The notes below the pieces were generated by a model that had not been told where the DNA came from, did no database searches, and was given only the letters and a program-made list of their open reading frames with translations. Shown here piece by piece: positions 37,411 to 46,027 of a stretch of DNA of 64,000 nucleotides. A program made the position numbers and the translations under genes. Position 1 is the stretch's first letter, and every line of letters starts with the position of its first letter. The DNA is from Holophagales bacterium (GTDB taxonomy: Bacteria; Acidobacteriota; Thermoanaerobaculia; UBA5066). Location of the stretch: NCBI GenBank assembly GCA_016714815.1, contig JADKBZ010000002.1, forward strand, positions 310,001 through 374,000, in the 5' to 3' direction.

Positions 37411-38570
37411 CGGTAGGTGACCTCCCTCGCTTCCACTGCTTCAGCTGCAGGCAGCGCAGCTTGTGCCGGATCCACTTGTCGAGGTCGGAGAAGACGCCGG
37501 GAGTGTCCGCCTGCTTGAAGTACTCCTTCCAGCCCGGCAGGTATCCCTTGAGCTCCTCAGTTACCCTCGGCAGGCTCCGGCCACCGTTGCGCCTGGTGAT
37601 CCCGCGCACCCGTTCCTTCATCGCACCAAGGGCCTTGCTCGCCACTCGCAGCTTGACGACCTTGCCCGCGGCCACCCAGAAGCTGTAGCCGAGGAAGTCC
37701 CGCCTCGTCGCGTAGTCCACCGCGCTCTTGTCCTGGCTGACCTGCAGCTTCAGGCCGGCGTACAGCTTCCTCAGCCCCGCCAGCACCCGTTCCCCGCATG
37801 CCGCGACCGCACGTAGACATTGCTGTCGTCTGCGTAGCGGACGAAGGCGTGCCCTCGCCGCTCCAGCCCTTGTCCACCTCGTCCAGGAGCACGTTGGCCA
37901 GCAGGGGCGACAGCGGTCCGCCCCGCGGCGTCCTTCGTGTCGCTCCACCACCACCCCCGAGACCATCACCCCGGCCTCGAGGTAGCGGCGGATCAACCCC
38001 AGCACCCTCTTGTCCTCGATCCGCTTCTCCAGCCTCCCCATGAGAATGTCGTGGTTGACCCGGTCGAAGAACTTCGACAGGTCCACGTCCACCACCCACC
38101 GCCGGCCCCTGGACGTACGCCTGCGCCCGCCGCACCGCGTCGTGCGCCCGCCGTCCAGGCCGAAAGCCGTAGCTGTGGTCGGAGAATCCGGGGTCGAATC
38201 TCGGTTGCAGGACCTGCAACAGGGCCTGCTGGATGAATCGGTCCAGCACGGTCGGGATGCCCAGCTCGCGCTCGCCCCCTCCCGCCTTCGGGATCGTCTG
38301 CCTCTTCACCGGCCGCGGCTGGTACTTCCCCCCGAGGAGTTCCTCACGGATTCGTATCCATTCCCGCTTCAGGTGTTCCGGCAGCTCTCCCACCGTCATC
38401 CCGTCGATGCCAGGGCCGCCCTTGTTCTGCCGCACCCGTTTCAACGCCGCCTTCAGGTTCGCCGCCTCGACGACCTCTTCCATCAGGCGATCCGTGCCCG
38501 AGCGCTCGTTTCCTCTCCCTCGCCCGAAGGGGATTCCCACTCCCGTTCGCCCCGCGGGCTTCACCCGCAT
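37411..38570 (-). pseudogene. ltrA: Group II intron reverse transcriptase/maturase, multiply frameshifted
   Basis: RT and maturase segments are spread over three frames: RQNKGGPGIDGMTVGELPEH and GIPTVLDRFIQQALLQVLQP (RT0-2), VVDVDLSKFFDRVNHDILMG, GGPLSPLLANVLLDEVDK, the catalytic YADD at 37825-37836 (FVRYADDSNVYVRS), DYATRRDFLGYSFW, and the maturase end YLPGWKEYFKQADTPGVF. Frame breaks lie at 38106-38109 (one extra base) and near 37932, 37852-37854 and 37792-37795 (one missing base each), all in C/G runs. The C-terminus stops at KQWKRG, short of the usual end. Some breaks may be sequencing errors as elsewhere in the window, but the missing C-terminus and domain V indicate true decay. Confidence 0.8.
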
Positions 38571-38688
38571 CCTCGTACGGCAGCTCGAGCTGTCCGCTCG
38601 ACTTCTGGAGCCGTGCCCTCCCGAGATTCAAGGCCGCCTCGCTCTCCCTTCCGTTCGGCCCTTCACCGCCCTTGTGCGGCTACTACGA

Positions 38689-38694
38689 CCTCTG
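38689..38694. repeat. Target-site duplication, left copy (CCTCTG)
   Basis: CCTCTG directly precedes the left IS end and is repeated at 41399-41404 after the right end. Joining the flanks through one copy reproduces the sequence of the homologous intron copy 2 (cggcctctgctgactt near 42030), which confirms the insertion point. Confidence 0.85.
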
Positions 38695-38871
38695 TGTCGG
38701 TTTTCACGACCTATGGACCCCCTGACGCCGGGTTTTTCACGACCTTTCCCCCCCTGAGGGGGTAGGTTTTCCACGACCTTTCCCCCCTCGCGGTGACCGG
38801 GGTCGCCGCCTCGCGTGACGGGACAGAACGGGAGACCCTCCGGACCCCGAAGCGTCGGGTACGGAGGTCCG

Positions 38872-40419
38872 GTGGCCTATCGCGAGGTGGGAATGATCGA
38901 AGTCAGAGAAGTCCTTCGGCAGTGGTTGGAGGGCGAAAACAAGAAGACGGTCGCCCGGCGGGTGGGCGTAGACGCAAAGACGGCGCGTCGGTACATCGCC
39001 GTGGCCGAGGGATGCGGCCTGAAGCGGGAGACCGGGGCGGCTGGCCTGACGGACGAGCTACTCGGTCGGGTGCTGCTCGAGCTGGAAGGGTGGCGCGAGC
39101 GGGAGCACGGGGAGACGTGGGCTATCTGCGAGAGCAGGCGGGGCCGGATCAAGGAGCTGCTGGAGGAGGGCGTGCGGCTGACGAAGATCGCGCGCCTGCT
39201 GGGGCGGGAAGGGAATGAGGTCCCGTACTCGACGCTGTACCGCTTCTCGAAGGAGGAGCTGGGCTTCGGCAAGGCGACTCCGACGATCGCCGTACTGGAG
39301 GGCGAGCCGGGGCAGGAGCTGCAGGTGGACACGGGGTCCGTGGGATGGCTGTGGGGCGAAGGGGGCAAGAGGAAGCTGAAGGCGTGGATCTTCACGGCCA
39401 CACGCTCGCGGCATCGCTTCGTCTACCCGACGCTCACCGAGACGACTGCGGACGCCATCGAGGCGTGCGAGGCGGCCTGGCGCTTCTACGGCGGGGTCTT
39501 CCGGGTCCTGCTGCCCGACAACACCAGCGCAATCGTGGACGAGGCACGGAATCTCGGGGCGCAGATCCAGCAGACTTTCCTGGAGTACGCGCAGGCGCGA
39601 GGCTTCGTCGTCGACCCGGCCCGGGCCGGCCACCCGAAGGACAAGGCGCGGGTGGAGCGGTCGGTGTCGCACGTGAGGGTCGACTGCTTCGGGGGCGAGA
39701 GGCTGAAGACCCTCGAAGAGGCCCGGGACTTCGCCGAGCAGTGGTGCCTTCGGGTGTACGGGTCTCGGCGACACAGCCGGACACAGAGACCGCCGCTGGA
39801 GCACTTCCTGGCCGAGGAGAAGGAGCGGCTGCTGGCAGCGCCCGTCGAGCGGTACGACACGCCGCGCTGGGGCTCGGCGACCGTGGACCGCGACCAGTAC
39901 GTCCTCGTCGAGAAAGCCCTGTACTCGGTCCCGGCCCGATACGTGCGCCGCGAGCTGACGACGAGGGCCGACTCGGTGACGGTCCGCCTGTACGAGGACC
40001 GGATCCTGGTGAAGGTGCACGGCCGGGTGGCCCCCGGCCAGCGCGCCACGGACGTCAACGACTTCCCCGAGGCGCAGAGGATCTACGCCCACCGCGACGT
40101 GGATGCCCTGAAGCGCAAAGCCGCCGAGGTCGGCCCGTGCACGGGGGAGCTGGCCGAGAAGATCCTCGACGACCCGCGGCCGTGGACCCGGATGCGGATG
40201 GTCTATGCGCTGGTTGGCCTGGCCCGCAAGTACGGCAACGAGAGGCTCGAGACGGCCTGCCGCCTGGCGCTCGAGGCCGGGATGCACGACGTCACACGCC
40301 TGAGGAGGCTTCTGGAGCGCGGGCCGCGCCCGGACGAGCCCCGCATCCCGGACAAAGTCGTCCCGATCGCCCGCTACCTCCGGCCCCACGACCACTTCGC
40401 CCTGAGACGGGAGCAGTGA
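38872..40419 (+). CDS. istA: IS21-family transposase
   Basis: A 515-residue DDE transposase. The GTG at 38872 follows GGAGG at suitable spacing; an ATG at 38893 is an alternative. An N-terminal helix-turn-helix (NKKTVARRVGVDAKTARRYI) is followed by a second DNA-binding segment and an rve-type catalytic core: the first Asp in ELQVDTGS, the second in VLLPDNTSA and the Glu in KDKARVERSVSHVR. A C-terminal beta-barrel-like part (YSVPARYVRRELTTRADSV) matches IstA. It makes the strand breaks and transfers together with IstB. The stop lies just before istB. Confidence 0.95.
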   Translation: MAYREVGMIEVREVLRQWLEGENKKTVARRVGVDAKTARRYIAVAEGCGLKRETGAAGLTDELLGRVLLELEGWREREHGETWAICESRRGRIKELLEEGVRLTKIARLLGREGNEVPYSTLYRFSKEELGFGKATPTIAVLEGEPGQELQVDTGSVGWLWGEGGKRKLKAWIFTATRSRHRFVYPTLTETTADAIEACEAAWRFYGGVFRVLLPDNTSAIVDEARNLGAQIQQTFLEYAQARGFVVDPARAGHPKDKARVERSVSHVRVDCFGGERLKTLEEARDFAEQWCLRVYGSRRHSRTQRPPLEHFLAEEKERLLAAPVERYDTPRWGSATVDRDQYVLVEKALYSVPARYVRRELTTRADSVTVRLYEDRILVKVHGRVAPGQRATDVNDFPEAQRIYAHRDVDALKRKAAEVGPCTGELAEKILDDPRPWTRMRMVYALVGLARKYGNERLETACRLALEAGMHDVTRLRRLLERGPRPDEPRIPDKVVPIARYLRPHDHFALRREQ

Positions 40420-40421
40420 AG

Positions 40422-41177
40422 ATGGAGACGATCGCTCCCGAGCTCAAGGCCGTCCTCAAGCGCCTCAAGCTCGGCCGCATGCTCGACACCCTTCCCGAGC
40501 GCCTTGCGCTGGCCCGCCAGCAGAAGACCCCGTACCAGGACTTCCTGCTCCTGGTCCTCTCAGGCGAGGCCGACAGGCGCGAAAGCCAGGCCGGCGAGCT
40601 GAGGGCCCAGAAGGCCCACCTCGAGCCCGAGATGCGAGTGGAGCGGTGGGACGAGACGGCCCGCGTCAGCCTCGACCGGGCCCTTCTCAACGAGCTGGTC
40701 ACCCTGCGCTTCCTCCAGGACCACCGCCACGTGGCCATCGTCGGCCCCGTCGGCGTCGGCAAGACCTTCTGGGCCCACGCCCTCGGCCACGTCGCCTGCC
40801 GCCGCGGTCACTCGGTCCTGGCCCTTCGCACCGACCGGATGCTCAAGACCCTCAAGCACGCACGCCTCGACGGCTCCTACGAGGCCGAGCTGCGCCGCCT
40901 GATCGCCGTGGACCTGCTGATCCTCGACGACTTCGCTCTCGATGCCATGGACGTCGTCGAGAGCCGCGACATCCACGAGCTGCTCACCGAGAGGGCCCGC
41001 TCCGGCTCGATCGTCGTCACCTCCAACCGCGGGCCCGACGAGTGGCTCCCGACCTTCGCCGATCCCGTGCGCGCACAGAGCGCCCTGGATCGCTTCACCT
41101 CCAACTCCTTCGACCTCGTCATCGAGGGCGAGTCCTACCGCGCCCGGCAGAAACCCCGGCTGCCGCGTCGCACCTGA
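40422..41177 (+). CDS. istB: IS21-family transposition helper ATPase
   Basis: A 251-residue DnaC-like AAA+ protein with Walker A GPVGVGKTFWA and Walker B LLILDDFA, followed by sensor 1 (SIVVTSNRGPDEW). The helical N-terminus (ELKAVLKRLKLGRMLDTL) contacts IstA-DNA complexes in the family. It helps target selection and assembly of the transpososome. The ATG at 40422 lies 2 bases after the istA stop; a GTG at 40416 overlapping that stop (GTGA) is possible. Intact and full length. Confidence 0.95.
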   Translation: METIAPELKAVLKRLKLGRMLDTLPERLALARQQKTPYQDFLLLVLSGEADRRESQAGELRAQKAHLEPEMRVERWDETARVSLDRALLNELVTLRFLQDHRHVAIVGPVGVGKTFWAHALGHVACRRGHSVLALRTDRMLKTLKHARLDGSYEAELRRLIAVDLLILDDFALDAMDVVESRDIHELLTERARSGSIVVTSNRGPDEWLPTFADPVRAQSALDRFTSNSFDLVIEGESYRARQKPRLPRRT

Positions 41178-41398
41178 AGGGACCGGCGCCGTGGACGCTG
41201 ACGGTCCGTGGAAAACGCTTCGCGTTTCCCACCGACCTTGGACACGCTTCGCGAGTCCACGAGCGCCCACCGCGCTACCGGGGAGCTCTTTCTCTATGGA
41301 AAGGAGGACCGGACCGAGGCAAGCTCACACCTCACGCTGGCGTGATCCCGGGGGAATGATCGTGAAAAACCGGGGTCCCAAGGTGCTGGAAATCGACA

Positions 41399-41404
41399 CC
41401 TCTG
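41399..41404. repeat. Target-site duplication, right copy (CCTCTG)
   Basis: Right-hand partner of the CCTCTG at 38689-38694, immediately after the IS21-family right end. The intron sequence resumes here with ctgactcctcgctcc. Confidence 0.85.
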
Positions 41405-41721
41405 CTGACTCCTCGCTCCGCCGGCTTCAACGGCGTCGCCCTTTCAGGCACGAAGCGAGGTCTCCCCAGATAAGAGCCTCCACCTTCCCCGCACAACCGC
41501 CGGATCTACGCCGCCTCCCCTTGGTCACGGGAGCTTCGCGATCACATGCTCGCTCTCGCCCGGGGAGACTTCGCCTCCTATCCGGTTTCTGTTCGTCGGC
41601 TCGCGGGTCTCGCTCCACGCTTCTTTCAGACGGTCGCTCGCTTCCGCCCTTGCGCTTCGCTCGGGTCGGTGTGACCTCCTTCCCACGGGTGCTCCCCGCT
41701 GGCGGTGGCTCATGCTGGGCA

Positions 41722-42358
41722 ATCCGGGAGGGGGGCGGCGGTAGGTGACCGCCGCTCCTCCACACCACCGGACATGCGGGTCCGCATCCGGCGGTTCGTC
41801 CGGTTGAGGTCACGCAGCGGGGCGTCGGAAGCCCCCGCTCTATCGCGCGCCTGAGCCCTCGTCTCCCTCTTCCGCCGCTTGGGTTTCCTCGCTCCGTCTG
41901 CCTGCCCCGGCTTCACCCAGGACCCCTCGACGGCAGCTCCAGTTTCCTGGACTTCTGAGGCATTACCTGCGAGGTCGACGGTCGATTGGCCTCCCGTCCG
42001 TTTGATCCTTCCCGGCTCTCGCCGGCACTACGGCCTCTGCTGACTTCTCGCTCCACCGGCTTCGCGACGTGACCCTTTCGGGCCTGAGGCGAGATCTCCC
42101 AGATAAGAACTTCAGCTTTCCCTGCACAACCGCCGGATCTACGCTGTCTCCCCTTGGTCACGGAGCTTCGCGATCAGTAGGTCGCTCGCCCCGGGAGACT
42201 CCACCTCATATCCGGTTCTTGTTCATCGGCTCACAGGTCTCGCTCCACGCTTCCTTCAGACGGTCGCTCGCGCTTCCGCCCTTGCGCTTCGCTCAGGTCG
42301 GTGTGCCCTCCTCCCGGCGGGACTCCCACCCGCTGGCTGAAGCCCATGCTGGGCGTAC
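41722..42358 (-). mobile_element. ORF-less class C group II intron (copy 2)
   Basis: On the minus strand this 637-bp element starts with GTACGCCCAGCATGGGC near 42358, close to the GTGYG start of group II introns, and ends with domain V, a terminal stem (GGCGGTCACCTACCGCC) and CCCTCCCGGAT near 41722. The first ~500 bases match the 5' part of copy 1, but there is no reverse-transcriptase gene. It begins a few bases after the T run of an intrinsic terminator, the preferred insertion setting of class C introns. Copy 1 follows with no gap, so the two are head-to-tail. Any mobility or splicing would need a maturase supplied in trans. Confidence 0.7.
41761..41797 (-). ncRNA. Group II intron domain V hairpin
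   Basis: The minus strand reads GAACCGCCGGATGCGG, then ACCCGCATGTCCGGTGGTGTG, a 37-nt hairpin with lower stem ACCGCCGG/CCGGTGGT, a two-base bulge and an upper stem ATGCG/CGCAT. This is the catalytic core of group II ribozymes; the CGC triad in the lower stem is the form seen in class C introns. The equivalent sequence is missing behind the RT gene of copy 1. Confidence 0.8.
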
Positions 42359-42364
42359 TACATG

Positions 42365-42388
42365 AAAAAAGGGGCCCCGAAGGGCCCC
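42365..42388 (-). terminator. Intrinsic terminator of the TonB-dependent receptor gene
   Basis: The minus strand has GGGGCCC-TTCG-GGGCCCC followed by six T. It lies 28 bases after the receptor stop codon. The group II intron starts a few bases beyond the T run. An A/T-rich flank on both sides may allow bidirectional function. Confidence 0.9.
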
Positions 42389-42415
42389 TTTTCGATTCCC
42401 GTTGGTACGGGGGAA

Positions 42416-45153
42416 CTAGAAGGTGAGAAGGACCTGGAAGAGGAACCGGCGCGGCGTGGCGTACTGGGCCGTCGAGGAGGTCGCCTTGCCGTAGTTCGCC
42501 CCGTCGGTCAGCGTGCCGGAGAGCTTGGTCTGCTCGTCGGTGAGGTTGTAGATGTCGGCGCGCAGCCCGAGGTTGGCCGAGCCGAAGATCCGGGTGTCGA
42601 ACTGGAGGCCGAAGTCGCAGTAGAACTGGCTCGGGAAGCGGTCGCTGCCGCGCTCGGAGGAGAACTGCGTGTAGGACTGCCCGGCCACGCGCCAGCTTGC
42701 GACCTGCCGCTGGTACGGGTAGCCCGAGCGCCAGCCGAGCGTCGTCGCGGGGGTGATGGTGAAGCGGCCGAGGTTCCAGACGTAGGCGCCGTAGGCCTTG
42801 ACGTCGTGCGTCCGGTCGTAGGCGGCCAGGCCGTCCTTGTTTCCCTCGTTGATGACGTAGCCCGTGGTCGTGGCCGAGCCCGTCCGGGTGGCCGGCGAGT
42901 CGAGGTAGTCGCCGAGGGCGCTCGTGAAGTCGGCGAAGTGGTTCCCTTCGGTCTTCGAGAGCGTGTAGGAGATGTAGCCCTGCCAGTTGGCGGCGAAGCG
43001 CTTGTCGAGGACGACTTCGAGGCTCCGGTAGTTCCGGCTGGCCGGGGCGTAGTTCACGTAGGTGTTCGTCCGGACGCCCGTCGTCGCGTTGTAGGTCTTG
43101 ACGTCGTCGATCAGGTCTTCCCAGCTCCGGTAGGTCCCGCGAACGGAGACGCCGAGGACCGGGCCGATCTGCTGCTCGAACCCGAGCGTGAAGTCCTGCG
43201 AGTACGACGGCTTCAGCTCGTCGTTGACGGCGTTGCTGTTTCCGCCTTCTTCGATCCGGTCGGCGAACTCGAACTTGCCCGTCGCCGGGTTGTAGACGTT
43301 GACCGTCTTGTTCGTCTGCTGGGGGACGCCCGCGTAACCGTCCGCGAAGCTCTGGATGAGCGACTGGTAGAAGAGCCCGTAGTTGGCGGAGACGAGGGTC
43401 TTGCCGCGGCCGGTGAGGTCGTACTTGGCCGAGATCCGGGGAGCGATGACGGTCGAGCTGAAGATCGACTTGCCGAGGTCGCTCTTGCCGCTCTGGCTGT
43501 CGACGCGGACGCCGACGTTGAGGAAGAGGCGCCCGAAGTCCATCTTGTCCTGGGCGTAGAAGGCCCAGATCGTCCCCTTCGAGGAAGACGCCGCCGCCGG
43601 GTCGAAGATCTCCTGCGTGTCCGGCTGGAACTCACGGGTGTTCGGGTTGAAGGAGGCGTCGTAGTAGACGGCGTCGCCGGGGTAGGCGAACTGCGAGTCC
43701 GAGCTGAGGTCCTGGAAGTCGATGCCGCCCTTGATCGAGTGGTTCCCGCCGAGCATCGCCTTGTAGAAGTTGACGGCGAGGTTCGCCTGCGTCCGGGGCC
43801 GCTCGACGTAGCCGGTGAAGGTGGCGCCGTTGTAGTAGACGCCGTCGGTCAGGTCGTAGTGGGGCGCGGTGGCCTGGGTCATCGGGAAGCTCGCGCCGTT
43901 GAACTTGTAGAAGGGGAGCGTCGAGTTCGTCTCGAACTGGCCGACGTCGATCCGGCTCGTCGCCGTGGCGAGCGTCGCCTCGAGGGAAAGGTTCGGGCTC
44001 AGGATGCCGTTGTAGAAGCCGCGATAGGACGAGCCGCCCTGCTCCTGCGAGGTCGTCGACTCCCGCTCGGCGGTGGCGCTCACGCCCCAGTAGTCGTTGC
44101 GGACGATCCCCGTGTAGGGGTCGCCGTTGCCCGAGAGCTCGACGGCGTGGCTCGGCGTGACCTGCCAGTTCACCTTCGCCTGCCAGAGCTGGATCTCCGT
44201 CGTCTGCTGGAAGGCCTCGTTCGTGACGACGAGCAGGGTTTCCGGGGAGGTCGTCGGGGCGTATTCGTAGGCCCCGAAGAACCAGAGGTTGTCCTTGATG
44301 ACGGGTCCGCCGAGGGTACCGGAGTAGCGGTACTGGACCTCGTCGTACTTGTTCCGGTTCGTGACGACGCCCGTCACCTCGTTGGGCATCTTGTTGTTGG
44401 CGTTCCACTCGTCGTTGTTGAAGATCAGCTTCGCCGAGCCGTGGAAGTTGTTGGTGCCGGACTTCGTGACGACCGACACGATGGCGCCGGAGGCGCGCCC
44501 GTACTCGGCGGAGTAGCCGCCGGTGTTGATGGCGATCTCCTGGATCGCCTCGTTGTTGAAGTTCTGGCCGAACGTGCCGGTCGTCGTGTCGGTCGTGTCG
44601 ACGCCGTCGAAGAGGAAGACGTTGTTCCCCGACAGGGCGCCCCGGACGTTCGGGTTGGCCCCGCCGGTGACGCCCGGCGCCATCTGAACGGTCGACTGGT
44701 ACTGCCGCGCGACGGGCAGCTTCTACGTGAAGGACGCGTTGACCGTCGTCCCCTGCGTCGTGTTCGTCTTGTCGACGACCGGCTGCTCACCGGTGACGGC
44801 GACGGACGCGGCCACGGAGCTGAGCTTGAGGTTGACGTCGAACTGCGTGTTGCGCCCGGTGTAGACCGAGAGCTTCGACGTGACGGTCTCGAAGCCCGAG
44901 AGGGCCACTTCGACCTTGTAGTCGCCAATGGGAAGGAGGGGCAGCGTGTAGGCCCCGGTGCTTCCGGTGACGGCGCTTCTCTGGAGGTTGGTGCCGATTC
45001 CCGTGACGGAGACGAGGACGCCGGAAGGGGACCCGATTCCGAGTGCTTCACGGTTCCGCCGACGGACCCGGACTGGGAACCGTCTGCCAGCACCATGCCG
45101 CCCATGGCGAGAACGGTCAGAACGAGAATGGCTGCCGAGAGTTTAAGGCGCAT
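42416..45153 (-). pseudogene. Oar-like TonB-dependent receptor, broken by a frameshift and an in-frame TAG
   Basis: The ATG at 45153 follows GAGGAGG and a signal peptide (LSAAILVLTVLAMGGMVLAD). A carboxypeptidase-regulatory-like domain follows (LPLLPIGDYKVEVALSGFET), then a plug (NVRGALSGNNVFLFDGVDTT, GRASGAIVSVVTKSGTNNFH) and a beta barrel ending in FLFQVLLTF, the terminal-Phe signature. It would import large substrates across the outer membrane. Two lesions are seen: one missing base near the G run 45027-45030 (restored length about 912 codons), and TAG at 44723-44725 where NASFT-KLPVARQYQSTVQM expects Gln (CAG). Both could be sequence errors; otherwise the gene is dead or needs amber suppression. 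Confidence 0.8.
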
Positions 45154-45268
45154 CAATCCTCCTCTTTGGGTCGTCTCCGGAATGCGGAAACGCCCGAAAC
45201 CCGGGTTTGTCGTCGAGCCGACGAACGGGGCATCGAGCGAGCTCCGTCCGGCGGCGGTAAAGGTCGGG

Positions 45269-45298
45269 ATGATACGGGATGTTGGAGGCATTCCACAA
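45269..45298 (-). promoter_or_regulatory. Possible promoter of the TonB-dependent receptor gene
   Basis: On the minus strand TTGTGG and TATCAT are separated by 18 bases, about 115 bases before the receptor ATG. The rest of the 545-base gap between the receptor start and the small gene at 45699 shows no supportable gene. Confidence 0.35.
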
Positions 45299-45698
45299 AG
45301 GCGGATCTCTTCGCGTCCTCGCCCATTCTCCTGGGAACCGGGGCCAGCGGAACCCTCCGCACAAACCGAAGCGGGACAATGAGTTCACGAGGTCCGGTCG
45401 ACGTGGGCTCGAGTCGCTCAGAGGGGTTCCTCATGGCTACGGACGAAATAGCGAAACCGATGCCAGACAGCGCCCCGGGGCTCGATGCCGACTGGCCGGC
45501 AGGCTCCGGCCTCGCCGTCCGCCTCGCGCCTTCGGTGCGACGCCGCGGGACCGTCCGGATCGGGCCTGGTCGCCCGGGTTCGGGGGACAGCCGCTCACAT
45601 CGGCCCGGGGCCTGCTATCCTCCGCTGCGCAGTTCGGGGTACTGCTTCCACCAAGCAGCTCGCCCCAGGTTGCGAAGCCATATTCAGGAGGTGGGCAT

Positions 45699-45881
45699 TT
45701 GGGCCGTCCGAACTATTCGCACAGCAAGCGGCAACGGGAAATCGTGAAGAAACAGAAGCGCGAGGAGAAGCTCGCGAAGAAGCTCGAGAAGAAGAGCGGT
45801 AGCCCCGATGCCGCCACGGACGAGACCGGCGAGGTCGTCCCGAACGCCGAGCCGACCGACGCTCCGAATCCGGACGCCTGA
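45699..45881 (+). CDS. Small basic conserved hypothetical protein
   Basis: The TTG at 45699 is preceded by AGGAGGTG at ideal spacing and gives 60 residues. The first half is strongly basic (LGRPNYSHSKRQREIVKKQK, then REEKLAKKLEKK), probably one helix; the second half is acidic and Pro-rich (DETGEVVPNAEPTDAPNPDA). I recall similar short proteins beginning GRPNYS-KRQ-E in other bacteria without known function; nucleic-acid binding is a guess from charge. It is followed by a clear terminator, so it is a single-gene unit. Confidence 0.7.
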   Translation: MGRPNYSHSKRQREIVKKQKREEKLAKKLEKKSGSPDAATDETGEVVPNAEPTDAPNPDA

Positions 45882-45907
45882 GCGCCCGACCCGGCCAGGA
45901 TGGAAGG

Positions 45908-45938
45908 AGGCCGCCCTTCGGGGCGGCCTGTTGCTTTT
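45908..45938 (+). terminator. Intrinsic terminator after the small basic protein gene
   Basis: AGGCCGCCC-TTCG-GGGCGGCCT followed by TTGCTTTT, a stable GC stem with a UUCG tetraloop and a U-rich tail, 27 bases after the stop codon. Confidence 0.9.
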
Positions 45939-46027
45939 GAAGAGGGCGTCCTGGCGATGCCGGCCGGGCCGCCCGAAGTGAGCAGGAACACGCGGGCCAC
46001 GCGGCGGTTTACGATCCCGTCGCCGCC

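Larger units (their letters stand above)
38695..41398 (+). mobile_element. IS21-family insertion sequence (2704 bp)
   Basis: The element contains istA and istB and is bounded by imperfect inverted ends: left TGTCGGTTTTCACGACCT, right (minus strand) TGTCGATTTCCAGCACCT, both followed by a GGACCCC block and then GGTTTTTCACGA. Three subterminal repeats of the TTTTC-CACGACCT type lie at about 38699-38712, 38731-38746 and 38764-38780, as expected for IS21-family ends. A 6-bp duplication, CCTCTG, flanks it. It sits inside the 5' ribozyme region of a group II intron. Both transposition genes are intact, so the element may be active and recently inserted. Confidence 0.92.
37394..41721 (-). mobile_element. 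Class C group II intron (copy 1), interrupted by an IS21-family element
   Basis: Read on the minus strand, the element starts near 41721 (TTGCCCAGCATGAG), carries a 5' ribozyme part, a reverse-transcriptase gene (38570 downwards), and ends near 37394 with CACCTACCGCTGCCCCCTAT. The 5' part (41399-41721 plus 38570-38694) is homologous to copy 2 at 41722-42358, which allows its limits to be set. The IS occupies 38695-41398. The end of the RT gene and domain V appear deleted: the maturase part ends at QWKRG and jumps directly to the 3' terminal stem. Without the IS and its target duplication the copy is about 1.6 kb. It is therefore probably immobile on its own. Confidence 0.7.

Noticed and set aside
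41399..42352. Repeated ~320-bp blocks as a CRISPR or satellite array
   Set aside because: There are only two imperfect copies about 635 bp apart, and they match the 5' parts of two group II intron copies.
44723..44725. TAG in the receptor gene as pyrrolysine, suggested by the MttB-family gene in the window
   Set aside because: No pylT, pylS or pylBCD genes are seen, the MttB homologue itself has no in-frame TAG, and TonB receptors are not known pyrrolysine proteins.
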